Below, in pieces: positions 25,113 to 35,184 of a DNA stretch of 64,000 nucleotides. Made by a program: the position numbers and the translations under genes. Under the pieces are notes generated by a model. It was given only the letters and a program-made list of their open reading frames with translations. It searched no databases and was not told the origin of the DNA. Every line of letters starts with the position of its first letter. The stretch's first letter is position 1. Source of the DNA: Buchnera aphidicola (Aphis glycines) (GTDB lineage Bacteria > Pseudomonadota > Gammaproteobacteria > Enterobacterales > Enterobacteriaceae); NCBI RefSeq assembly GCF_001280225.1, contig NZ_CP009253.1, positions 1 through 64,000 on the forward strand, written 5' to 3'.

Positions 25113-26942
25113 TTACTCTACTGTGACAGATTTCGCAAGATTTCTTGGTTGATCTATATTAGTTCCTTTAATCAAAGCAATATAATATGCAAGTAATTGT
25201 AATGGAATTGTATAAAAAATAGGTGCAATTATTTCTTCTACATATGGAACTTTTAAAGATGTTATATTTGTTTCTAAATTTATTTCTTCATTAGAAAAAA
25301 CATAAATTAAACCACCTCTTGCGCAGATTTCTTGAATGGTTTTTTTTGTTTTTTCGAGTAATGAGTTTTTTGGAGCTGTGATAATAATAGGAATATCTTT
25401 ATCAATTAATGCAAGAGGTCCGTGTTTTAATTCTCCGCTTAGATAAGCTTCAGCATGAATATAAGCAATTTCTTTTAATTTTAACGCTCCTTCCATAGCT
25501 ATAGGATATTGATCGCTTCTTCCAAGAAACAGCATATGTTTTTTATTGTGTAATTTCTTTGCTATATCTTGAATTTGTTTGTTTTTTTTTAAAATTTCTT
25601 CAATTCTACGTGGTAAAATAGTTAAAATTTTTACAATTTTTTTTTCAATATTGTTTTCTTTTTTTTTAATGCTTACTATTTTTGCAACTAACATCAATAA
25701 AACAGTTAGTTGTGTAGTAAAAGATTTTGTAGAAGCCACTCCTATTTCAACTCCCGCTTTAGTTAACAAGTAATTGTCAGATTCTTGTACTAAAGATGAA
25801 CCTTTCATATTACATATAGTTAAATTTCCTAAATATCCTAATTTTTTAGATATTCTTAAAGCTGTTAAAGTATCTGCTGTTTCACCTGATTGGGATAAAG
25901 TTACAAAAAAACTTTTTTTTCTTACTGCTAATTTTCGAGAGGAAAATTCAGAAGCTACTTCTACATCACATGGAATATTTGCTAATGATTCAAACCAATG
26001 CTTAGCAACCATCGCAGCATGATAAGAAGTTCCACATGCAACCATGTGAATATGTTCTAAATGTGAAAAAATATTTTTTTCTTTTATTCCTAATTCTGAA
26101 AAATAAATAGTTTCATTGTTTTTTAAGCGGTTTTTCAGAGTATTTCGGATAGATTTTGGTTGTTCGTATATTTCTTTTTCCATGTAATATTTATATTTTC
26201 CCTTTTTTATATATTCATATTGAACATCAGATGTAATTATTTTTCTTTGTGCTATAGAACGATTTTTATTAAAAATTTTAATTTTTTCTGATTGTACAAT
26301 AGCAATATCTCCTTCTTTTAAATATATAAAATTTTTTGTAACACTGAGCAATGCAATTTGATCTGAAGCTATAAAATTTTCTCCTATACCTAATCCAATA
26401 ATTAATGGACTACCAGAACATACAGCTATTAATTTTGATGAGTTGTTACTATCCATAACTACCATGCTATAATTTCCTTTTAATTGTGTTAAACTATGAT
26501 TCATAATTTCTAAAAGAGATTTACCTGTTTTTTTTTGCTCCCAATGTAATAAATGTACAATAACCTCAGTGTCTGTATCAGAATAAAATATATAACCTTG
26601 TTCTTTTAGAAAAGATTTAATTTTAAAACTATTTTCAATAACACCATTGTGAACAATGGAAATATGTGAAGAAACATGTGGATGTGCATTCTCTTCTGAA
26701 ACTTTTCCATGAGTTGCCCATCGTGTATGAGCAAGACCAATTTTTCCAAATAATTTTTTATTTTTTGTTTTTTTTATTAATTGATTCACTTTTCCTATAG
26801 ATCTCACTCGAACAAATTTATTGTTTTGATCTATTAGAGCTAATCCAGAAGAATCATATCCTCTGTATTCTAATCGTTGAATACTGTGAAGAAGAAAATT
26901 AATTATATTACGTTGTGTTACTGCAGCAACAATACCACACAT
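25113..26942 (-). CDS. glmS: Glucosamine-fructose-6-phosphate aminotransferase
   Basis: Makes glucosamine-6-phosphate from fructose-6-phosphate and glutamine, the first step towards UDP-GlcNAc. It is 609 aa (the E. coli length). The N-terminal nucleophile is Cys2 in MCGIVAAV after Met removal, and the glutaminase motifs HTRWATHG and HNGVIEN are present. Two SIS domains follow, and the C-terminus is LAKSVTVE. It lies downstream of glmU as in E. coli, but no longer next to the atp operon. Confidence 0.98.
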   Translation of the reverse strand: MCGIVAAVTQRNIINFLLHSIQRLEYRGYDSSGLALIDQNNKFVRVRSIGKVNQLIKKTKNKKLFGKIGLAHTRWATHGKVSEENAHPHVSSHISIVHNGVIENSFKIKSFLKEQGYIFYSDTDTEVIVHLLHWEQKKTGKSLLEIMNHSLTQLKGNYSMVVMDSNNSSKLIAVCSGSPLIIGLGIGENFIASDQIALLSVTKNFIYLKEGDIAIVQSEKIKIFNKNRSIAQRKIITSDVQYEYIKKGKYKYYMEKEIYEQPKSIRNTLKNRLKNNETIYFSELGIKEKNIFSHLEHIHMVACGTSYHAAMVAKHWFESLANIPCDVEVASEFSSRKLAVRKKSFFVTLSQSGETADTLTALRISKKLGYLGNLTICNMKGSSLVQESDNYLLTKAGVEIGVASTKSFTTQLTVLLMLVAKIVSIKKKENNIEKKIVKILTILPRRIEEILKKNKQIQDIAKKLHNKKHMLFLGRSDQYPIAMEGALKLKEIAYIHAEAYLSGELKHGPLALIDKDIPIIITAPKNSLLEKTKKTIQEICARGGLIYVFSNEEINLETNITSLKVPYVEEIIAPIFYTIPLQLLAYYIALIKGTNIDQPRNLAKSVTVE

Positions 26943-26994
26943 ATAAATCTGCCTTTTTTATTATAAAATAATTTTTATTAATGAGTAATTTTTA

Positions 26995-28362
26995 TCATTT
27001 TTTTTTAGTAAGAATCCAGTTTTCTTTATGTTTTTGTTCTTTTTTATTATAAACTAAACATGATTTTTCTACATTTTTTATTACGGTAGTACCTGCTGCA
27101 ATAGTTGTGTCTTTAGAGATTTTAATTGGTGCAATTAATTCACTATTAGATCCTATAAAAGCATTGTTTCCAATAATTGTTTTTGATTTTTTTAAACCAT
27201 CATAATTACATGTAATTGTTCCTGCTCCAATGTTAACGTTAGAACCAATTTCAGCATCTCCAATATAACTAAGATGTTTGATTTTAGTTTTTTTTTCTAT
27301 AGTGCTTGTTTTGATTTCTACAAAATTACCTACGTGTATTTCATTGTTTAATATAGTGTTATTTCTTAGATGGCAAAAAGGTCCTATTATACAGTTTTCC
27401 CCTATTTTAACATTTTCTATAATACTATATGCTTTAATTTTAGATTGGTTTTGAATAATACTATTTTTAATTATACATCCAACTCCAATTGTTATATTAT
27501 TTCCTAAAGTTACATTACCTTCTAGTATCACACCAGTATCTATTTCTATATTTTTTCCGTGTTTTAATGTTCCTCGTAACTGAAAATGACTTGGATCTTT
27601 CAACATAATTCCAGAAATCATAAGATTTTTAGTTATTTTTTTTTGAATAATTTTTTCTAAAATAGATAATTGCAGTTGATTGTTTATACCTAATATTTCA
27701 TTATAATTTTCAGGTTTTACTGTCAAAATAGTGCACCCTTCTAAATAAGCTAAGTAAACAATATCTGTGGCATATAATTCTTGATTAATTTTATTTTGTT
27801 TAATTTTTAAAATCCATCTTTTTAAATCTTTTCCATTTGCTATAAATGTTCCAGAATATACTTCTTTAATTAATTTTTCTTTATGTTTAGCACATTTGTC
27901 TTCTACAATGCCTATTACTTTTCCATTCTTTCTTAAAACTCTACCATATCCTTCTGGATTTTTTATATTACTAGTTAATAAACTTAGATGTGATTTTTTT
28001 TTAGATTCTTGTAATTTTTTTATGGATTCTTTTGAAATGAATGGCATATCTCCATAAAGAACAAGAACGTTTTCATTGTCTGAAAAATTTTTTGATGCTA
28101 TAGTAATAGCATCACCTGTTCCTTTTGGATGTATTTGAATTACCCATTCTACAGAAAAATTTTGAGTTTTAGATAATATTTTTTTTATATTTTTAGTACA
28201 GACTAATATAACTTTTTTAGGGTTAATAGATTTCGCTGTTTTTAAAACATACTCTAATATTGTTTTTCCGCCTAATTTATGCAATACTTTTGGGTAATTA
28301 GAGTTCATTCTTCTACCTTTTCCTGCTGCTAGTATCAAAATAGTTGTTTTATTTTGTAACAT
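26995..28362 (-). CDS. glmU: Bifunctional GlmU (GlcN-1-P acetyltransferase and uridylyltransferase)
   Basis: Makes UDP-GlcNAc from glucosamine-1-phosphate. It is 455 aa (E. coli 456). The N-terminal pyrophosphorylase motif is LAAGKGRRMNS, with K25 in YPKVLHKLGG. The C-terminal left-handed beta helix consists of hexapeptide repeats with GDAEIGSNVNIGAGT and NYDG. It is 52 bases upstream of glmS and presumably co-transcribed. A9 runs occur in the coding strand, including one just before the stop. Confidence 0.97.
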   Translation of the reverse strand: MLQNKTTILILAAGKGRRMNSNYPKVLHKLGGKTILEYVLKTAKSINPKKVILVCTKNIKKILSKTQNFSVEWVIQIHPKGTGDAITIASKNFSDNENVLVLYGDMPFISKESIKKLQESKKKSHLSLLTSNIKNPEGYGRVLRKNGKVIGIVEDKCAKHKEKLIKEVYSGTFIANGKDLKRWILKIKQNKINQELYATDIVYLAYLEGCTILTVKPENYNEILGINNQLQLSILEKIIQKKITKNLMISGIMLKDPSHFQLRGTLKHGKNIEIDTGVILEGNVTLGNNITIGVGCIIKNSIIQNQSKIKAYSIIENVKIGENCIIGPFCHLRNNTILNNEIHVGNFVEIKTSTIEKKTKIKHLSYIGDAEIGSNVNIGAGTITCNYDGLKKSKTIIGNNAFIGSNSELIAPIKISKDTTIAAGTTVIKNVEKSCLVYNKKEQKHKENWILTKKK

Positions 28363-28520
28363 ATGTATCCTTTTGATATTTATTAAAATATATGATTTTT
28401 TTAATTAATTTATTTAAAATTATTAAATTTACTGTATTACGATTATTGTTTAATGAATATAAATTGATTATCAAAAATATTTAGTCAAATAAAATACTCT
28501 ACTTTATATTAAGGTTTTTT

Positions 28521-29321
28521 ATGTATCGAATTATCACGGTAGATTTAGATGGTACTTTATTATCTCCACAAAATAAAATAACAAAATATACAAAAAAAAT
28601 CATAAAATTATTACTAAGAAAAGGTTTTTATATAATTTTTGCTTCGGGTCGTCATCATATAGATATGATGCATATTCGAGATAGTTTAAATATTAGAGTT
28701 TTTATGATTACTTCAAACGGAGCTAAAATTTATGATTTAGATAATCAGTTAATTTTTGAAAACGATTTAAATACAGATGTTGCTTCGCATCTTATTCATC
28801 TAGCATATTTAGATTCAGATATTATTACACAAGTTTATCAAAATAATCACTGGTATATAAACAATAGTAAAATTAAAAATAATTTTTGCCCAAGTTTATC
28901 TTTACTTAAATATCAATATTTTCATTTAGATACATTCAATTTTAGTAAAATTAGTAAAATTTTTTTTACAAGTAATAATTTAAAAAAACTATTTAAACTC
29001 GAAAAAAATATTATTTCTTTATTAGATAAACAAGTACATGCGAGATTTTCTTCTCCAGGATGTTTAGAGGTGGTATCTGGAAAAACTTCTAAAGGATATG
29101 GATTGAAAGTTATATCTAATAATTTAGGTATTTCTTTACAGGAATGTATTACATTTGGTAACGGTATGAATGATTATGATATGTTAAAGATTTCTGGAAA
29201 AGCATGTATTATGGAAAATTCTGATTCACATTTAAAAAATATTTTACCATACGCTGAAGTTATTGGAAACAATAAAGATGATGGTGTAGCAGTGTTTTTA
29301 AACAAAATGTTTATTATTTAA
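28521..29321 (+). CDS. yigL: HAD-family phosphatase YigL (Cof type)
   Basis: Cof-type haloacid dehalogenase phosphatase. E. coli YigL acts on pyridoxal phosphate and sugar phosphates. It is 266 aa, the E. coli length. Motif I is DLDGTLLS with nucleophile D8 and acid D10. Motif II is MITSNGA, and motif IV is GNGMNDYDML. Position next to metR supports YigL over other Cof paralogues, as E. coli has yigL-bioP-metR-metE. bioP is gone here. Its 3' end overlaps that of metR by eight bases. Confidence 0.9.
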   Translation: MYRIITVDLDGTLLSPQNKITKYTKKIIKLLLRKGFYIIFASGRHHIDMMHIRDSLNIRVFMITSNGAKIYDLDNQLIFENDLNTDVASHLIHLAYLDSDIITQVYQNNHWYINNSKIKNNFCPSLSLLKYQYFHLDTFNFSKISKIFFTSNNLKKLFKLEKNIISLLDKQVHARFSSPGCLEVVSGKTSKGYGLKVISNNLGISLQECITFGNGMNDYDMLKISGKACIMENSDSHLKNILPYAEVIGNNKDDGVAVFLNKMFII

Positions 29322-30246
29322 AATTTTTAAAAAAACTAGGATTTAGTATATGTCGAATAAGTTTCCAATGATTATTAACATGTGAGGATATTGAAAAGAT
29401 AAAGTTTTGTATAGTTAATTCTTTTTCTTCACCATTTCTTACGGCAGCATATAATCTTTTCCATATTCCTTTTCCTATTTTTCTTGTTACAATCAATTGT
29501 TGTTTTTCAAAATTATCTACTACCCAATGCGGTAAAGCAGTGATGCCCATTTTTGCTGATACCATTTGTACAAGCAGTGAAGTATTATTTACATTTTTAA
29601 ATATTGGTATTATTCCCGCTGGTTGTAAAAAAAACTTCCATATATCCAATCTATGACGTTCTACTGGGTATGTCATTAATATCTCAGATGATAAATCCTC
29701 TGGAAGAATATTTTTTTCTTTTCTTGCTAAAGGATGACTAGGAGATAAAATCAATCGAACTTCAAAATCAAACATAGGTATATAAATTAAATCACTTTTA
29801 GGTAAAACTTCCGAAGTTAATACAATATCTAGCTTACCTTGTTGAAGAGATGGTTGAGGACTAAAGATCATATCTGAATAAAAATCTATTTCTACTTTTG
29901 GCCAGTTTTTATGAAAAATTTTTAATGCAGGTATGAGCCAATGAATACAGCTATGACACTCAATCGCAATTTTAATAACTTTATGGTGAGTATATTTGCA
30001 ATTTTTTATTGCTTTATCTACTTTAGGTAATATTTCTTTAGATAATTTTAGTAAAATTTTTCCCTGAATTGTAAATTTAACAGGATTAGTTTTTCTAATA
30101 AATAATTTGAAACCTAATCGCTTTTCTAGTTCATTGCATTGATGAGAAATTGCTGATTGTGTCTGATGCAATTGAATTGCAGCGGAGCTTAAGGAACCGC
30201 TATTTTTTAAGATTTGTAGCGTTCGAAGATGTTTTATTTCGATCAT
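29314..30246 (-). CDS. metR: LysR-type regulator MetR
   Basis: Homocysteine-responsive activator of metE and other methionine genes in enterics. It is 310 aa (E. coli 317). The N-terminal winged helix-turn-helix (SLSSAAIQLHQTQSAISHQ) is followed by a LysR effector domain. It is divergent from metE across 136 bases, the arrangement found in E. coli. Amino-acid pathway regulators are nearly all missing from Buchnera genomes, so this intact gene is notable. Confidence 0.93.
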   Translation of the reverse strand: MIEIKHLRTLQILKNSGSLSSAAIQLHQTQSAISHQCNELEKRLGFKLFIRKTNPVKFTIQGKILLKLSKEILPKVDKAIKNCKYTHHKVIKIAIECHSCIHWLIPALKIFHKNWPKVEIDFYSDMIFSPQPSLQQGKLDIVLTSEVLPKSDLIYIPMFDFEVRLILSPSHPLARKEKNILPEDLSSEILMTYPVERHRLDIWKFFLQPAGIIPIFKNVNNTSLLVQMVSAKMGITALPHWVVDNFEKQQLIVTRKIGKGIWKRLYAAVRNGEEKELTIQNFIFSISSHVNNHWKLIRHILNPSFFKNFK

Positions 30247-30382
30247 GAGATTCCTTCATATCGATAATTAAATATTTTCACTTGCGTATTTTATTTAATA
30301 CTAGAATTATAAGATATCTATTTTAAATAAATCAATTATTAAATTATGAACAAATGTTTATTAAATAGTTTTAGGAGACAAC
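30247..30382. promoter_or_regulatory. metR-metE divergent control region
   Basis: This gap must contain both promoters. No perfect MetR site (TGAA-N5-TTCA) is visible. The closest, on the minus strand, is TGAAGGAATCTCA just before the metR ATG, with one mismatch; it coincides with the metR ribosome binding site. AGATATCT at 30312-30319 differs at two positions from the MetJ half-box AGACGTCT. metE has a good AGGAG ribosome binding site. Confidence 0.4.
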
Positions 30383-32644
30383 ATGACTATTTCGAATCAT
30401 ATACTTGGATTTCCAAGAATAGGAATAAATCGAGAACTTAAAAAAGCTCAAGAATCTTATTGGTCCGGGTCAATTAAACAATCAGATTTATATTTTATAG
30501 GAAAAAATTTAAGACAAGATAATTGGAAAAAACAAAAAGATAATGGAATTGAATATATATCAGTTGGAGATTTTTCTTGGTATGATCATGTTTTAACTAC
30601 TAGTATGATGCTTGGAAATATACCAGAAAGACATCATGATATTAATAATTCTGTTGATTTAGATTGTTTATTTCGTATTGCTAGAGGATCTTATCCAGAT
30701 ATTTCAGCATCAGAAATGACTAAATGGTTTAATACTAATTATCATTATATAGTTCCAGAGTTTAATAAAGATAGAATATTAAAATTTTCTTGGAATCAAC
30801 TGTTAGAAGAAACAGATGAAGCTCTATCATTAGGCTACAAAGTTAAACCTATTATTTTAGGACCTATAACGTATTTATGGTTAGGAAAAGTAAAAGGTCA
30901 ATATTTTGATCGTTTAGATTTGCTTGATAGTATATTGCCTATATACAAGTATATTTTGAATGAATTAAATAAAAGAAATATTAGTTTTATTCAAATAGAT
31001 GAACCTGTTTTAGTTTTAGAGCTGTCTGAAAAATGGAAAAAAGCTTATTCATATGCTTATGAGTATTTGCATAGCAAAAATAAAATATTGTTAACAACAT
31101 ATTTTGATAGTATTGATCACAATATAGAATTTATTCGTAATTTACCTGTACATGGTATTCATATTGATTTAATTGCTGGAAAATATAATTTATTTGATTT
31201 TAACACTAAAATTCCTCAAGAATGGATTTTATCTTTAGGAATTATTAATGGAAGAAATATTTGGAAATCAGATCTTTTAAAATGGTTTGAAACTATTTCT
31301 AAAATTTCTAAATTTCGTCAAAATTTATTGATTAGTTCATCTTGTTCATTGTTACATGCCCCAATTGATTTAAACATGGAAAAAAATTTAGATGAAGAAA
31401 CTAAAAAATGGTTTTCTTTTGCTATACAAAAATGTCACGAATTAAAATTATTATTAGAAGCGTTAAAAGACTATAATACTACTTCAATTAAACAATGGTG
31501 TAATCCTATTTATCAACGTAGTCTTTCTAAAAAAGTTCAAAAATTTGAAGTTCAAAAACGTGTTGCTACAATTTTAAATAATACTTTTCATCGGATCAGT
31601 GATTATTCTATACGTTCTGAACAGCAAAAAATTAAATTTAATTTACCTGTTTTACCTACTACTACTATTGGTTCTTTTCCTCAAACAGTAGAAATTAGAA
31701 AGTTAAGACGAGATTATAAAAATAACTTAATAAACTTTAAAGAATATGAAAAAGGTATCAAAAAACATATTTTACAAGTAATAAAAATACAAGAAGAATT
31801 AGATATCGATGTTCTTGTTCATGGAGAAGCTGAACGAAATGATATGGTAGAGTATTTTGGTGAACATTTAGATGGTTTTGTATTTACAGAGAATGGATGG
31901 GTTCAAAGTTATGGTTCACGTTGTGTAAAACCACCTATTATTATAGGTGATATTAGCCGTCCGAAATCTATTACTATAGAATGGTCAAAATACGCTCAAT
32001 CTTTAACGAAAAAACCAGTAAAAGGTATGTTAACAGGTCCAGTGACTATTTTATTTTGGTCTTTTCCTAGGGAAGATATTTCATTAGAAATTATTTCTAA
32101 ACAAATTGCGCTAGCATTGCATGATGAAGTGTTAGATTTAGAAAAAAATGGAATTGAAATTATTCAAATTGATGAACCTGCATTACGAGAAGGACTTCCT
32201 TTGAAAAAAAGTTTATGGAATGAGTATTTAACTTGGGCTGTAGATGCTTTTCGTTTAACTTGCTTCGACGTAAAAAATACTACACAAATTCACACACATA
32301 TGTGTTATTGTGAATTTAATGATATCATGAATGCTATTGCTTTATTAGATGCCGATGTTATTACAATCGAAACAGCGCGTTCTGATATGGAATTATTAGA
32401 AGCTTTTAAAAAATTTAAATATCCAAATGAAGTTGGACCAGGTGTGTATGACATTCATTCCTCAAATATACCTAATATCAAATCAATTGATATTTTATTA
32501 AAAAAAGCAATGAAGTATTTACCATTGCGACGTATTTGGGTTAACCCAGATTGTGGTCTAAAAACAAGAAATTGGAATGAAACAGTGTCTGCATTAAAGA
32601 GCATGATACAAGCTACAAAAAAAATACGAAATCAAATTAAATAA
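30383..32644 (+). CDS. metE: Cobalamin-independent methionine synthase
   Basis: Transfers methyl from 5-methyltetrahydrofolate (triglutamate) to homocysteine, giving methionine. It is 753 aa, the E. coli length. The zinc ligands are in HTHMCYC and [10 protein letters not shown], equivalent to E. coli H641, C643 and C726. [13 protein letters not shown] is conserved. With metF at 48.8 kb it supplies the last steps of methionine synthesis, an essential amino acid for the aphid. Confidence 0.98.
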   Translation: MTISNHILGFPRIGINRELKKAQESYWSGSIKQSDLYFIGKNLRQDNWKKQKDNGIEYISVGDFSWYDHVLTTSMMLGNIPERHHDINNSVDLDCLFRIARGSYPDISASEMTKWFNTNYHYIVPEFNKDRILKFSWNQLLEETDEALSLGYKVKPIILGPITYLWLGKVKGQYFDRLDLLDSILPIYKYILNELNKRNISFIQIDEPVLVLELSEKWKKAYSYAYEYLHSKNKILLTTYFDSIDHNIEFIRNLPVHGIHIDLIAGKYNLFDFNTKIPQEWILSLGIINGRNIWKSDLLKWFETISKISKFRQNLLISSSCSLLHAPIDLNMEKNLDEETKKWFSFAIQKCHELKLLLEALKDYNTTSIKQWCNPIYQRSLSKKVQKFEVQKRVATILNNTFHRISDYSIRSEQQKIKFNLPVLPTTTIGSFPQTVEIRKLRRDYKNNLINFKEYEKGIKKHILQVIKIQEELDIDVLVHGEAERNDMVEYFGEHLDGFVFTENGWVQSYGSRCVKPPIIIGDISRPKSITIEWSKYAQSLTKKPVKGMLTGPVTILFWSFPREDISLEIISKQIALALHDEVLDLEKNGIEIIQIDEPALREGLPLKKSLWNEYLTWAVDAFRLTCFDVKNTTQIHTHMCYCEFNDIMNAIALLDADVITIETARSDMELLEAFKKFKYPNEVGPGVYDIHSSNIPNIKSIDILLKKAMKYLPLRRIWVNPDCGLKTRNWNETVSALKSMIQATKKIRNQIK

Positions 32645-32692
32645 TATATCATATAAATTAACATTCTTTAAAATATATAATTGCTTTAATAT

Positions 32693-32744
32693 TAAATCAT
32701 CTTTTAGATTGTTTTATACCAATAAAAATCTAAATGATGATTTA
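32693..32744. terminator. Long bidirectional hairpin between metE and purH
   Basis: An 18-base arm (32693-32710) pairs with 32727-32744 with a single mismatch, around a 16-base loop. It lies between convergent metE and purH and is the largest hairpin by span in the first half of the window. It may stop transcripts from both sides. Confidence 0.6.
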
Positions 32745-32816
32745 AAAATATAATAGTATTTTAATCAATCTTTAAAAAATTAAAGTGATATATTTTATTT
32801 TTCAGTATAATCAAGA

Positions 32817-34394
32817 TTAATGTTTAAAATGACGTTTCTGAGTAAAAATCATTGCAATATTATATTCGTTAGCACATTCGATAACTTCTTTATCACGAAT
32901 TGAACCTCCCGGTTGGATAATACAGCTTATACCAATAGATGCTGCTTTGTCGATCCCATCCCTAAAAGGAAAAAACGCATCAGATGCCATAGTTGCACCT
33001 ATAGTATCAAATCCTCTGTTTTTTGCTTTAATATTTGCTAATTGAGTTGCATCTACTCTACTTGTTTGTCCTGAACCGATACTAATAGTAGTCTTATTAA
33101 AACCGTATAAAATTGCATTTGATTTAACATATTTGACTATATTCCAGCAAAATATAGCATCTTTTAATTCTTTTTTAGTAGGTAATCTTGTCGTAACAAA
33201 ATTAAATTTTTTTATATCTATTGTGCTGTTATCATTTTCTTGTAAAAGTAATCCGTTTGTGATTTTTTTAAAATCTATTTGCTCATTATTTTTTTGAAAT
33301 TGACCAGTAATCAATATTCTTATATTTTTTTTCTTTTTTAATATATTTAAAGATAAATGATTTATTTCAGGTGCTATAATTACTTCAACAAATTGTCTTT
33401 GAATAATTTCTTCAGCTGTTTCTGTATCTATTATATAATTAAATGCAATTACCCCTCCAAAAGCAGAAATAGGATCTGATTTATAAGCGGATATATATGC
33501 TTTTAATAAAGATCTTTTTTCAGATGCACCACAAGGGTTTCCATGTTTTACAATTACACAAGCTGGTTGAGAAAACTGCTTCACGCATTCCAACGCAATA
33601 TCTGCATCAGATATATTATTGTAAGATAATTTTTTTCCATGTATTTGATATGCTGAACTAATTGTGCCGGGATTTAAATTATTTTCTTCTATATATAAAG
33701 CAGATTTTTGGTGATAATTTTCACCATATCTTAAATTTTGTTTTTTAACAAACTGTAATTGGAATTGATTTGGAAATAAGTTTTTTTTATGCTTTGTATC
33801 AAATTTATCTTCGTTTGTAAAATATTGTGCGATACTTTTTTCATAACTAGATGTATATAAGAAAGCTTGCTTTGCTAAATATAATCTTTTTTCTATACTT
33901 ATATAATGATTTGTCATTGAATCAAAAATTAGCTTAAAATCAAAAAAATTTACTATAACAATGACGTCTCTATAATTTTTAGCTGCAGATCGAACTAAAG
34001 TTGGTCCTCCAATATCAATTTTTTCGATTATTTCTTGTATTGGATATGTTTTCTGAGTATTAATTTTATCAAATGGATAAAAATTAACAATTACAATATC
34101 TATTGGTAATATATTATATAATTGCATAGTTTTTTGATCTTGATCTCTTCTAGATAAAATACCTGCTATTATTTTAGGGTGAATAGTTTTTACACGACCG
34201 TTTAATATTTCTGGAAAATTTGTGTATTCTGAAATTTCAATTACAGGTATATTATAATTTTTTAGATATTTTGCCGTTCCTCCTGTGGCAAGTAAATTAA
34301 TTTTTTTTTTCAATAAAACTTTTGATATCTCTAATAAATGTTCTTTATCAGATAAACTAATTAAGGCATTTTTTAATCTATTATTTGATGACAT
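32817..34394 (-). CDS. purH: Bifunctional AICAR transformylase/IMP cyclohydrolase PurH
   Basis: Last two steps of IMP synthesis. It is 525 aa (E. coli 529). The N-terminal MGS-like cyclohydrolase domain includes LLATGGTAKYLK and the GGPTLVRSAAKN motif. The C-terminal transformylase domain includes VKHGNPCGA, DPISAFGG and DAFFPFRDG. purD, its operon partner in E. coli, does not follow. An A10 run on the coding strand (34301-34310) falls near the N-terminus. Confidence 0.97.
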   Translation of the reverse strand: MSSNNRLKNALISLSDKEHLLEISKVLLKKKINLLATGGTAKYLKNYNIPVIEISEYTNFPEILNGRVKTIHPKIIAGILSRRDQDQKTMQLYNILPIDIVIVNFYPFDKINTQKTYPIQEIIEKIDIGGPTLVRSAAKNYRDVIVIVNFFDFKLIFDSMTNHYISIEKRLYLAKQAFLYTSSYEKSIAQYFTNEDKFDTKHKKNLFPNQFQLQFVKKQNLRYGENYHQKSALYIEENNLNPGTISSAYQIHGKKLSYNNISDADIALECVKQFSQPACVIVKHGNPCGASEKRSLLKAYISAYKSDPISAFGGVIAFNYIIDTETAEEIIQRQFVEVIIAPEINHLSLNILKKKKNIRILITGQFQKNNEQIDFKKITNGLLLQENDNSTIDIKKFNFVTTRLPTKKELKDAIFCWNIVKYVKSNAILYGFNKTTISIGSGQTSRVDATQLANIKAKNRGFDTIGATMASDAFFPFRDGIDKAASIGISCIIQPGGSIRDKEVIECANEYNIAMIFTQKRHFKH

Positions 34395-34464
34395 AATTTT
34401 TTTTCTTATATAAAAAGATATTTATAATAAATTTTATTTACAATTTTAAATATTAAATTATGCA

Positions 34465-34479
34465 GGGGCATTTTGCCCC
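34465..34479 (-). terminator. Small GC-rich hairpin downstream of hupA
   Basis: GGGGCA (34465-34470) pairs with TGCCCC (34474-34479) around three bases. It is 28 bases after the hupA stop and 70 bases before purH. The GC-rich stem stands out in this genome. The sequence beyond it on the minus strand is AT-rich but not a pure T tract. Confidence 0.5.
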
Positions 34480-34506
34480 CTCGAACCTTTTTAATGTAAT
34501 AATTTT

Positions 34507-34779
34507 TTATTTAATCGCATTTTTTAATGTTTTACCAGATATAAAACTAGGAACTTTTGTTGCAGGAATAATAATTTCTTTCCCTGTTTGTGGATTTCGT
34601 CCTGCGCGAGATGCTCTCAAGTTAACTTTAAATGTACCAAAACCTACTATTTGTACAGGTTCACCTTTTTTTAAGGAGTCAATAATAGTAGATAATGTTG
34701 ATTCTAACGTGGATTTAACTTGTATTTTAGATAAATTAGATTTTTTAGAGATAATATTAATTAATTGAGTTTTATTCAT
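34507..34779 (-). CDS. hupA: DNA-binding protein HU-alpha
   Basis: Histone-like protein that bends and compacts DNA. It is 90 aa, the full family length. [18 protein letters not shown] matches the E. coli HU-alpha N-terminus. The DNA-binding arm carries [23 protein letters not shown], and the C-terminus is [10 protein letters not shown]. In E. coli hupA also lies near purHD and the rpo operon, so local order is ancestral with deletions. Confidence 0.96.
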   Translation of the reverse strand: MNKTQLINIISKKSNLSKIQVKSTLESTLSTIIDSLKKGEPVQIVGFGTFKVNLRASRAGRNPQTGKEIIIPATKVPSFISGKTLKNAIK

Positions 34780-35184
34780 TATCTTTCCTTTTGTTTAAAC
34801 ATGATAATTAATTTAAATTAGATTGATATACATTTGAGTAAAAGAATTTATTTTCCAATGATTAAAATAAATTAATTTTCAGATAAATTTGATATTTTTA
34901 AAAACAATTAAAAGCATATTTAACTTCATATTTTATATAATTTAGATCATAATTTACTTGATATTTTTTTGGAAACTTGATTTAAAATTAACAAGATTCA
35001 TTTAATCTATTAAATAAAATTAAAATATATAATATATCTAAAAAAAAATAAAAAGATAGTGGAAATAAAGTATATGTTATTCTTAAAAGAAAAATTTATT
35101 TTTTATGTTTTATAAATTATTTAGGCTGCTTTACAAAAGCAGCCGTATTGCGTTGTATTTTAAAAAATTATATAGATATAGTTT
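34780..35184. other. 405-base spacer between rpoC and hupA
   Basis: No gene or recognisable pseudogene remains. It contains the rpoC terminator hairpin at 35124-35144 and presumably the hupA promoter. In E. coli many genes (thi cluster, hemE, nfi) lie between rpoC and hupA, so this is probably an eroded deletion scar. The rest is AT-rich sequence with no repeat that I can see. Confidence 0.6.
35124..35144 (-). terminator. rpoBC operon terminator
   Basis: GGCTGCTT (35124-35131) pairs perfectly with AAGCAGCC (35137-35144) around five bases, about 40 bases downstream of the rpoC stop. The minus-strand continuation is TAAATAATTTATAAAA, so the U tract is poor, but the stem is strong for this genome. 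Expected position for the end of the rplJL-rpoBC transcript. Confidence 0.7.

Noticed and set aside
30312..30319. MetJ-box-like AGATATCT upstream of metE
   Set aside because: It has only six of eight matches to a single half-box and no tandem repeat, which MetJ needs. An AT-rich chance match is likely.
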